Source of the DNA: Haliclystus octoradiatus
Taxonomy: Eukaryota > Cnidaria > Staurozoa > Stauromedusae > Haliclystidae
Direction: 5' to 3'
DNA length: 64,000 bases
Assembly: GCA_916610825.1 (NCBI GenBank)
Contig: OU744450.1
Span: 13,958,489 to 14,022,488 of the forward strand
Shown here: piece after piece, positions 10,201 to 22,200 of the stretch
Numbering within the stretch: position 1 is the stretch's first letter
Layout: the number at the start of each line of letters is the position of its first letter
Notes under the pieces: generated by a model
Databases searched by the model: none
Seen by the model: only the letters and a program-made list of their open reading frames with translations
What the model was told of the DNA's origin: nothing
Made by a program: the position numbers and the translations under genes

Positions 10201-13200
10201 GACTTTACACTTTCCTTAAGAAACATTTTAGTCTGGATGCAGGCTAGCTTCTGATGGGATAAAGGATTTTAATATTATGCTATGCATTCACAATTATTTC
10301 CTAACAATCTCCTCACTGTTTATGTGTTGCTAATTTTATGACAGATTCTTAATTTCAGATTGGTTTGCTATTCAGTATAAGCTCATAACAAACAACTTTG
10401 TATTATATCCGACTGTTATTTTTGTAGAGTTAAATCTGAATCCTTTCAAATTGAAATTCATCCTACAAATCAATCAGATCAGGAGATTGCAGTTGCCATG
10501 AAAGACTTTGATTGGCATTTATAATTGAAATGCATTACAGTATCAAGAAGGGTCCAATAAATAAAATTGCTTGAAATTATGTTCTTCTTAGTAGCTTTGC
10601 ATGTATTGCAGTACTAAAACAATTAGACAGCTAGGTGATGGTGTCTAATTGTTGAATGATTCATAAAAACCTCATGAAGTTAATAAACTCTAAATTAAAC
10701 TTTTGTCTGTTCATAAACTATTTAGAAGTCCATGATCAATTCATGAAGTTGTGCAGGGGAAGCTTTGAAATGATTAGTATATAGAGTTATAGGAGACCAT
10801 GTAGATACTTTGTTATGCAACTTGGTTTATTTGGATCAGAAAGGTTAATTAACTTGCCCAATAGCAAAGGTGCCTCAACTCAGTACCAGCAAAAACAAAG
10901 GTTAATCAGACATTCATATATATGTAATAGCTGAGTTTTATAGGTAGTACCTAATAGTTCCATGTTTATGTTCATAAGCTGTATGCCTGTAATTCCTTGA
11001 TCTAGAATGTAAATGAAACATATCAACAATGATTACAGATTTTTAATTCAAACATTAAGTAGACCCTGTGGATGTGAATGTGAAATGGCTCAATTTCATA
11101 AACAGCTCATAAACCATTAAACAAATAGTTTATACTTTGGGAGTGACTCGAGTGGCGCTATCGGAGCATAGTTCACGGAAAGTATGAACTATTTGGTTTA
11201 GAACATTTACCAGCCTCGATTTGTGACTGTTTGGTACACTTTTTCAAAGCAATTGTTGATCTTACGATCCATGGTCAAGCATGTAATTCTCCTATTTTCA
11301 TGAAGTCACAAGAAGAAAGCTGAGTCAAGAACTGTACACTTGCCTTGAACTTTTGAAAGCGGCGAGGAAAAAATTAATATCGAGAAATTGATGTTTCTCT
11401 TCTTGAAATTAAAAGAATGGATGCTTGACATCGTTTTCTTACATAATCATGGTAAGCTATCCTTAATTTTTTTATTTTCTTGTGTGTTATTTATTATGGA
11501 AAACTGACTGGGAAAAGGAAAGGAAATGTGTCTGACCTATAATTTGAAGAATTTCGTAAAAAGCGTGAACGCTGTGAAGAAAGAAATTAAACAAAGAAAG
11601 ACTTATTAACTAAATGTTTTCTAATTGACTATTTATTACGCGTTGAACGTTCTAAAAAATATTCATGAACAGTTCAAGAATTCTGTAAACTTTTCACATT
11701 AGAGTGATGCTTGCCTTATAAATACAGTTATGAATCCAACATAATATAATACACTGGGATATGAGTTACAATTCATGTTTTAATCTCAACACTGCATGTT
11801 AGTATCAGACCGATTAAGTGCAAAGTGCAGTTACTTCAACAGTTAGCTGGCTGGTTTAGCCTAGCACTGTGCAGAATACAATATTTAGCATAAAATAATA
11901 ATTACTAGTAGTTGCATTTATTATTTTATTTTGGCTGCATATATTTGCTTTGAATTTTTTCTTTGTTTTTCTTTTTAAATGATTTAATCACAAACCAGGT
12001 AACAAGTTGGCAGAATTTTTTGATATTACGTTCATGCAGCATTGGAGTGTGATGCATCATTACAGTTTGGATGTGTGTGATATTATGTTATATCATGGAC
12101 AGAAAATGGCAAACATAATGATCAATATTCCTAAATTTAAAAATAGGAATACTGTTTTTGTTTACTTGTTTGTGAAGCTAGTTCTTATAATTATGCAAGT
12201 TGTGTTGTTAAGTGTTGAATTTCATTTTTTAAGTTGATCCAGCAATTCAATAGTTTAATTAATTGATCTCTGTTAAATCCCTTAAAGTGTTTATCCTTGA
12301 TATTGGGAGATTGCAACTTTAGATAGAGAAAAATTTTCTATTCGTACATGTTGTTCTTGTGTTTTTGCTTTGCGCGGTCATTGCCCCCTCTAAATGCAGT
12401 CCAATTGGCATTGTGGGTTATTTTTGTGTCGCACTCTTTTCCGCCACCAGGAGTCTGTTCACTTTCAACAAGAGGGTTTACACCAGAAAAAACATTGAAC
12501 ATTTCAGGTTTCTATCTCTTAAAAAAACCCAGCTGAACCTAATGAAAATCTGCTTTCAGAATGATCATTTCAACATTCAGCTGAATATGTACAGATAGAT
12601 TTTATCTATATTTGAGAAACAGCAAAAGAGATACAAGTCTCTAAAGTCAACATTTTTAGTTTTAAATTTTTTTCTTTCAAGTGTTTATGTGGTTGGCACC
12701 TCTTTTCCTACAACTTTTCCTAGACAAATGTATTTTTAATCCCCATCGAATGTAAGCGCGTAGAAAGCGCGTAGAAGCTACCCATAGTGTATTTAGGTTA
12801 AGCCGTTAAGAAGATTAGCTGATTGAAAAAGTTCAAGTTTGCATTTTTTCTTACTTTAGGGACTTAAAGATATCTCTTTTGTTGAACTTCAAATATTGAT
12901 AAAAAAATATATCTGCATATTGAGCTGAATGTTGAAATGATCATTCTGAAAGCAGATTTTCATTTGGATCAGCCGTTTTTTTAATTAGAGACAAAAACAT
13001 GAAACATTGAATGTCTTTTCTGGCCTAAGCCCTCTTATGAAAAATAAACGTGTTCCTGGTGGTGGAAAAAAGTGAGACACAAAATCGTCTCTTTAAATGA
13101 AATTTTAGAGGGGTAATGATTGCGCAAAGCAAAAATACAATAACAACATGTACTAATAGAAAATTTTCTCTATCCAACAAAGCAAACTCCCAATATCTGG

Positions 13201-16200
13201 GATATACACTTTAATTGAATAATGCAATCACCGGATATGAATGTGGCCTCAGATCCACTAAGACATGCTTTAGCATATTGATACAACCAAGCCTGTTATA
13301 GCGGTCACCTCTATACAGCGGCCACCTGTCTGTAGTGGTCACTATTGCAATCTCTAAAGTCACTTTTTCTATTGAACAACCTTTTATACAAAGGTCACCT
13401 GCCTACAAAGGGATCAATCTATCAACGTCTCATGGCTGGCTGTTAGGCTATATAAAGGTTTCACTAGTGATTTTTAATGATGATTCTTGATGGTTCAATT
13501 GAGCAAGTTTAGATTTCAGATCAAAGATATTGTAGCACTTTTATTTGCCAAATAAAAGCACAAATTTTTAAATTTCAAGCTATGTGTGCAACTTACCACT
13601 GAACCTTTGCCTGAGATGCCCTATGCCAACTAACTTTAACCAATTGCAGACATCCTTACATTGCCATTCAGTAACAGCAACATCAAGTAAACGATCTTCA
13701 CTTGGCTAGAAATACAAGCATTTCAAACACAGCTCAGCACATTTATATCATTAAGAGAAAATGTGTAATTACCTATACCTGATATTAAAAAGTTACCTTT
13801 TTCTGAATACAAAAAGACTTGTTTATAAGGTGTTCTTGGACAGTTTTTCATTAGGTTCATGAACTCCGTATAAAAACAGTATCCTAATTAGCTATAGTAA
13901 AGGGACTGTTTAGCTGTACAAATAATTATTTCTCAAAGTTAAATGGCCTAATTTTCATGAACTGTTCATGAACTGTTTATGAGGTGTTCATGAACAGTTC
14001 ATGAACTCAATTTATTTTTCGTATAGAATACAAAGATATATTTAAATTCAAAATATTTATAACTAGCTTAGTTGTAAATCCAATTGTGATATCATACACA
14101 GGATCGCTTTTTAATCAATGTTCTTAACCATTAATGTTTGCTTTATAATGTTGTTGAATAAGTTATACTTGAATTTAACTTCATTATGTTGTTAAGAACC
14201 CAGGTCTCAATAGATTGTAAATCCTGCTTGCTTATTACGTATTCCTTATATTAACAAAGCAAATTTGTTCATTGATTCTCTCTTTTATTGCCTGTAAATG
14301 ATTTTAGATTAAAATCAAAACTGTTGAAAAATAATGTGCATTGCTATTACTGCTGATCAGCATAATGAAATATTTATAATGTAAACAGTTCATTTTTATT
14401 CCAGACTTTTTTATACAATACAGTACAAAGAGACTGGAATAAAAATCCAATTACCTAACTCACAAGCAAAGAACAAACAATATTGTATCCAATAGGTAAA
14501 TTCACCTCAGATTTGCTAGCCTTATCACTTGAATTTGTAGACTCCTTCCTGTTCAATAAAACAAATATAAATATTATCAACCTTTTATGCCTGGATCCTG
14601 AAATACAAAGAACTTCCCATTTGACACTCTTCAACCATTCAACGTCATTAATAGTAATAATATTGACCATAGATTATTCATACTTATTGTGGTGTGATGT
14701 TTGATGAATCTTATCAACAACACATAAACATGTGACTAAATATATACAAGTGTTATAATATAATCTACGTGTTACATATTTAACAATACACAACATTTTC
14801 CTTTTCGGAGTTTGAAATAAATGAAAACTAAATTTTTATTTTTATTTTTATTATTATTGATATTTAATTAATAGTTAAAGGATTAAAATGTCCAATAAAT
14901 TCATGAATTAAAATATGAAATTTAAGGCAAAAATGTATGTTACAATTTGATCTTCGCAATTGCGGAGGATCTTTTGCAATAGGAATAGATATATGTGTTG
15001 TAAATCTTTCGCTGATTCCTTGTAATAACCAACTACTTTTTTGCACTATTAGCATCTTTCAATGAAGTGAACGCTTGCCATTTAGGGGCAAATGTCAATT
15101 TATGTACAGGTATTAATGAATGAAAATTTGTACTGTTTAGTGCGGACAATTCCCTGATGTGAATCATGCAAACGAGTTAGAATATCTTAGCGCATTGCAC
15201 GCTGTATAACAATTTGAGTGCTGCGTAAAACTAAACCATCGTCAACTGATAGTTCGTCATAATAATGACGTAAGATAGAAGGTACCCTGTCCATATTACT
15301 AGGGAAACCTTTAATCATAATTTTAATAAGCTCTTTATGTTCTGCATCAATGTTAACAGCAGCTACTAAATTTGATAATAGAAGGTCAATTAAGTGAGAT
15401 TGATTGGTGCCATCAGGAACAGTAATGGATGCAATATTAATATACTTCAGTGATTTGATGTATTGATTCACATCTTCACCTAACAAATCTTCCTCACAGG
15501 GTTTAGAGACAGGAGCATGTGAAAGAGCATCCGGAATACAATGCTCTCTACCCTTCTTCCATGTAGTAGTGAACGAGTAGCAAGATAACTGTTCTTTCAG
15601 TCTCTGTAAGCGAGTGTTTTCAACAGCATCCAAAGTATAACTATCAAGTATAGGTACCAAGGGCTTGTGATCAGTAACAATAATAAAATTCGTTAACCAT
15701 AATAAGTAAATTCTACACTTTTTGCATGCCCAAGCAACTGCTAGTAATTCTAATTCAATAGTACCATACCGTCATTCAGCGTCAGACAAATAACGAGAAC
15801 CATAATCAACAAGACGCCATGTACTGTCTTCATGTTGTTGAAGTAAACTCCAGCCGAGGCCATGTAACCTAGAGGCATCGTATGTAAGCTGGTTGGTAAA
15901 GTGATGTCAAATGGAGCTAAAATAGGGGAAGAAGCTAAGATACGTTTTAAATTTTCAAAAGCTTCTTGATGTGTAGATGACCATAAATATTCATTAGTAA
16001 TTCGCAATAAACAGCATAATGTTACAGACTGTGTAGCAATGTCCTCAGAAAAATGTCCTAATTGATTAACTAGTCCCATAAAAGATCTAAGTTCTGTAAT
16101 GTTTGTAGGTACAGGAAAATTCTTAATCGCTTCAAGCTTTTTAGGGTGAACTGTAACACCGTCCTATAATACAGCCAACATATTCAACATTTTCACATGC

Positions 16201-19200
16201 AAAAGAAAATATATCAGGGTTTTAAGTAATACCCTTTTCACAACAGCGTGTGAGAACCTGACTTATGTGTTCAACATGATTCGAAAAGGTGTCATCGAGT
16301 AATAGAATGTCATCAACAACCTTCTCTAAATTTGCAATATCAGCAAATGCTTCGTCTCCCCGTCGGCAATATTCGTCGCCAGCGGACACTAAACCCATTA
16401 CAGCTCGACGATATTGAAAACGTCGCCATGGTGTTAAAAAAGTTGTTAGTGGTATGCTATCCTCATCCAACGGGACTTGCTAATAGCCAGACATAGCGTC
16501 TAGAGTTGTAAAATATTGAGATGACCGTGAAATATTTGAGACGGCCTGCCAAGGGTCCTTGAAAGGATGCATTGGTCTTTTTACAAATTTATTAAGGTTA
16601 GTGAAATCAACACATAATTGTAACTTACCATTTGGTTTTTGAACCACAAGCAAATGTGATGCAAAGTCAGTTGGTATATCATCAGCAGGTTTAATAATAC
16701 CTTTTGCTACTGGCCGGTTTGGACAGCTTGATCCTTTGTATAAACTATATATTTTTAGAGAAGTAACCTTGTGAATTTAAGACGTGTCGTTACGTAGGTT
16801 TAGTGCATGCGCACATATTATTCGATATTCAATAAAACTGAATGTAATGAGTGTGTTCTTGGTCAGTAGTGTTTGGAGATCAGACTGTTTCAGATAAAAT
16901 TATAAATTAAGAGAATTGGAATACCTATTTAGTCAAATATCAGTAAAGAATTTACGTGTTATTAATAAAGTTATTGAATTTAAATACGTCTCTTGTTTTG
17001 TTATGCTGAACTGATGTTCTTTAGATCAAATACTCTGTCCGAAAAGTAAACTAAATCGGAGAGCCCGATACAGCTACCATCGAATCAAGGGTTGATTTGA
17101 CTTCGTCTTGCCAAGCATATGGAATTTTCCGTGGTGTAGAAATGGCATATGATATTCATCTGCCAGATAAATATGCATAGGTGCACCTGACATAGGCTTA
17201 AGGTGCTCATCAGCACTAAATACATCTTTAAACTCATTCAATAAATCTTCGCAAATAGATGCGTTAGTTTGAACATCGTTAGGAGACAAAATTGCCCTGG
17301 AAATGTAGAAGGAATAATCCCCAGCTCGATTAAATATTCTGTCGGTATTAGAAAGTCAAAAATATTATCACATATGTAAATCTTTAGCTTTGTTTGTACA
17401 TGTTAATTTGGGTGTGACAAGTAACTGTACCCAAGTAAATGTACCCATAACTGACAAGGGGGATCCGCTTGTGGCCATTAAATTATTATCAGTAGGGTAT
17501 AGGTCTAGTCTAGACAAAGGTATATTATTTTTGTCTAATAATGTTTTATTAGCAACGCAAACCTCTGCACCAGAATCAGGAGTAGCAATAACTTCAATAG
17601 GTTTGTCCCTATTACCTATAACAATGTCCAGAAAAATGTGTTTACTCCGTTTTGGATGTTGAGAAACAGGGTTAATGTTAATGTTGGATTTGTGCAATTT
17701 AACACTTTGAAGTTGAACCACATGAGATTCGTTAACACTAACGCTATTTACTTTTGCTGGATCTCTGCAAATTGGTCTGATATGACCCTTTCGACCACAA
17801 TTATGACAAAGTTTGTCCTTAGCCCGGCAATTATTACTCTCGTGAGCTGTATTTTTATTTGTGCAATGTTTGCAGGAGGTATCTGATGTGCTTTTTGGAA
17901 TAGTTTTAATTTTGCACCAATTGCTTCTGCTTTATTAACTTTATAAATTCCGCGTTCAACACTTTAAGTTCTTCCTCTTGAGTGCCTTCTTCCGCTTCAC
18001 AAAGAGTGGTGATCATTAAAATAGTTGTGTCTTCGCTGAGCACACGACACTTCCAGCAAATTTCAGAATCAATTAGTCCTTCTATGAGAAAATCGCCCAA
18101 AGTTCTATCGTGACAATGATTGCACGGATCCGTGAGATGGTATAATTTTAATAATTCTCTGTAATATGAAGAAAATGTTTCACTCTCACCTTGTTTGCGA
18201 CGCATAAATGTAGAGCGACGCATGCAAGAGTTATCCTTCTTCTTATGAAGATAACTGATCTAAGACGTCATTAGCAGAACACGAGGATAAATCCAGTTTG
18301 AAAACGATACGAACAGTGTCAATAAGTTCTTGTGTAAGACGAGAAAGTAAAAATGATACTTGATTTTCATCAGGATATTGATTCAATGGTAAAAGTTAAA
18401 TAATTGTCAATTTGATATCTCCAATCTAAATACTGCCCATATGTAAAATGTTCTGATAATTTATCTGGGGCGGGTAAACGTTTGACATTCTAATTGTTGG
18501 CATATTACCTCCAACTGAAGTGTCTTTACTGTTATTACCAGGCTTGCTATTTATCGTTGTTTTCTTTGCCTTAATATCATCTTGTTGGTTGGTGGTTGTT
18601 AATTTTTTTAAACTATAAGTGAGGGATAATACTATTTCCTCTATACCATCTAACCGCACCTCGACGGAAGTATTTGCTTCTGAATTAACAGATTTACATT
18701 TTGCGCGACGACTCATGATAATAATATATTCAAAAGGTAAGATAAACAAGTAAAACTAATTATAACAAAGTAAATGTAATAAATCGGTGATTAAAAACAT
18801 TTCAAAAATAACAGTTCGAAAATACCAACTGCGCCATGCGATGTTTGGATGAATCTAATCCACAACACATAAACATGTGACTAAATACATAAAAGTGTTA
18901 TAATAGAATCTACGTGTCACATATTTATAATACACAACACTTATATTAAACTTTATTAGTTTTTTATTGTTGATGATTTTAAACAGTTTATTACGTATTA
19001 TTATAATAAATAATCACAAGTATCATTTCAATTAATCTTCTCATTTATCAAAGCAACAGCATATCATGAAACTTAAATTGTTCAAAATTCATACAATTCA
19101 TCAATTGTTTGCCTATTGTCTAGCTGATTACGTCAATTTATGCCACACCTCTTCTAGTGTAAAGCACCATAGAGAAATGCTTTCTCTTAAAAACATTTTA

Positions 19201-22200
19201 CAATAATATAGTAGCTGACTATTTAAGAATCATCACATTTAACTGGGTTGGAAGTTAATAAGCATACCTGAGCTTTATATGGTATATTGAACTATAGAAA
19301 CCATAGGCGACTCTGATTATTTTCATTTATCATCTCCACAATGCACATTGATAAGTATATGGTTTTTTCAAGAAGCAAAGAATATGGCAAGTTTCCATTA
19401 ATGTAAATTAATTAGTCAAGCATATTAAAGTACATTATTTACAAACTTCATGTACAGTTGATCAATTAGACTAAAATTAGGAAATCCTTGAATATGTATA
19501 TGGTGACAGGTTGTACAAGAACTCCCCAATGACGGTTTCAAATGGAGGCATTATAGCCACTTACCGTTTACATGCCACCTCTTCGTATATATTTGCTTCG
19601 TAATCTTCTTTGGCAGTAGGTGATGATACCTTTTTCAGTACCATTTCATCCAAATTAAACTTTTTTTCTCTAACCCCATCTTCATCTTCAGAGTCACTAT
19701 TAAATGATGACCAGGATGTACTCTTTGTTGGATCTTGCTTTGCACTATCACAATCATTGGCTGATGGTTTGTTAACTTCTTTACCTTGTACAGTTTCGTT
19801 TTCATTTTCATCGCAGAACAAAGTTGGTGGGTCAAGCAGACTGTCCTCATCTCCAGATGAACAGATTGCTTCAGGAGCAAAGTCTCCAGGGGGAGGAGGT
19901 GGAAGGGGTCGCATTGGCTCTATAGTGAAAAAACTAAAATGCATGGGCAAACAAAAACTAAATCATTAAATACCATAAAATAATTAAAGGAAACAACTGG
20001 GTATTGAACAGGCTAGGTTATGTGCTGGCTATTAAATGGATATCCAGCCCCATTCTAAAATAACAACTTTCTTTTCCTCGTGATCCCCCTTCCACTGAAA
20101 AGTAGTTTGTTAATGCTAAATGGACACATTTTCATAAACCTTTTCATAAACTAAAAAAATTATTCATGAAAAACGCTTTCATAAATTTTCTATGAATAGT
20201 TCATGTAAAAAACAGCTCAATTGATTCATGAACATTAAATGGCCCAATTTTAGTGAAATTTTGACCAACCAAAGGTCCATTATCTTTACAGTCAAATAAA
20301 TTTTCCAATCACCTAAATCCAGCACGTAGATGCTCATACCCCTGCGTAACTTAGTTTTCAGGAGGTCATGAACAGTTCATAGACATTCAATTACATTTTT
20401 TTAGAACAGTTCATGAACGTTCATACTGTTTTGTTCATGAACGAATGAACGTAGTTCATGAAAAAAAGGGCCATTTATCGGTCATGAACTGTTCATAAAA
20501 GTTTCACAAGGGAGTGACCCTCTGCTTTGTTGAACTATCTATTGGTAACTATTTAGTTGCTGAACATGAACTTTGCTTACTCAGACAGATATTGATACAC
20601 AGAAAATTCTCCAAGAAATAAAGATTAAAATCTAAAAATCTTGCACTTTTGTCATCAAATCCAATTTTTCTTATTACTTTTTGCTACTGTCCGCTCCCTA
20701 TATACAGAACGATTTTAAAACGTCAGTTAATCAAATAGACATCTTCATAATTATATAATTGAAAATAAAAAAATGATGTAATAGATTGGCAGGAAGGTTA
20801 ATCAAGAACAGGCTATTTAAAATCCAAGAGCTATCTTGCAAAAATTTATTTGAGTTAATGAACTGTTCATGAACTTGCTCAACTATTCATGAACAATTCA
20901 TGAACTCGAAGTGTTCATGAGCACCTTATAAACAGTTCATAGACAGTTCATAAATGTTAAATGGCCCAATTATCATTTCATGTTTCATTTCAAGTAACAG
21001 TTCATGAAAATTAGGCCACAAAGTGTTATGAACTCTTCAGATTTGTTTGCAGGAGGGCTAATACCAATCAGTTTTCAGTAATAAATTTTTTAAGAACTCA
21101 TGTTGATGAATAATTAAATTATTTCAGAGAAAATATCTCTATTTTAAGTTAATGTAAGCCTACAACCTGTACAATAGATTTATCAAATATGAATCAATAA
21201 TCATTGAAATTTCTTACCAAACACTATGTTGCTACTTGATCCGTTATTATCCTATAAAAACAGATATCAGTCATATAGGAATGTCCCACAAATGTTTTGA
21301 ACTACATCCCTGCTTGTATTTCTGATTTAAACTCATGCATGAGTAGATAGCCTATATACATTTTTTTCATGTCTTAGTATTGTCTGAAAATATAAATATT
21401 TGTTATTAATCATTTTGGAAACAATCATATATATATTTCTATAAATTCGGAAACTTTGTTCTGAAAGCATTAGCACAATACGACCGCCATCTATTCTGAA
21501 CATGAGGAATAGCTACCAGAGGGATAATGTAGGTTTGGTAATTTCCCAATAGTTTTGATCCAATAGTATTACATGTTCCTTTTCAATGAAGATGTTTCAG
21601 CTGTTGCGAGAGATAGCGGTTGCCTTTAAAATTGAAAATGTTATTCTGATTGCGTTTTTCCATGAATGTGAGAAACACATTCAGCACTTTTAAATCAATC
21701 TTTAATTTAGCTTTATAAGATAATTCAGCTCCTTTATACTGTACTGTAATGCTTTGACTTTTCGTTTTTTTAATAGTTGCTAAACACCATAAATTTGGTA
21801 ATTGGCAAAGAAAACTAGTTGCAGAAGACACAAATATACAAAGTTTACTTCGCCATATTATATCCTTATCTTATCTAAATATTCTGATGATTTCAATTTC
21901 TTGTTCAGTCTTGCGTTTTTGTTTTGTGTTGAGGTTTTGACCTTTGATAGGCCTAACTACAGTCGCCCATGCTGAAAATGAAGAAATAATCGACAAAGGT
22001 CTTCTTTATACTTATAACCTGTAATAGTTAACTCAACTCTCTCATTATATACGTCGTCACATTGTTAGATCGCGCTATGGGAAACTGCAGATATTATTAC
22101 ATTATGTTGGGTTTTACAGTCAGATACACTGGCATCGTTTTATTATGTTCTACGTTTTGCTAGTCTATCTGGCCCAGGTTATACTTAACGACAACGCATA

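Larger units (their letters stand above)
14688..18939 (-). mobile_element. Ty3/gypsy LTR retrotransposon, degraded, with both short LTRs
   Basis: Two direct repeats of about 103-108 bp (14688/14693-14795 and 18837-18939) share GATGTTTGATGAATC, ACATAAACATGTGACTAAATA and ATACACAACA. They bound a gag-pol pseudogene read on the minus strand. CTTAT occurs at 14683-14687 and at 18940-18944 and is the likely 5-bp target duplication. If so, five extra bases (TGTGG) belong to the left end. Inside the right (5') LTR is TGGCGCAGTTGGTA (minus strand, 18836-18823), a TGGCGC-type primer-binding site. The element is only 4.25 kb because most of the integrase is deleted. It sits in an intron of the SAM gene, in the same orientation. 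Confidence 0.85.

Noticed and set aside
12007-12598. Plus-strand frames of 62-79 codons
   Set aside because: The latter two lie in a foldback arm and are not preserved in its sister arm; the first has no recognisable domain.
17390-17886. Plus-strand frames over the gypsy protease and zinc-knuckle region
   Set aside because: They are antisense shadows of the minus-strand gag-pol.
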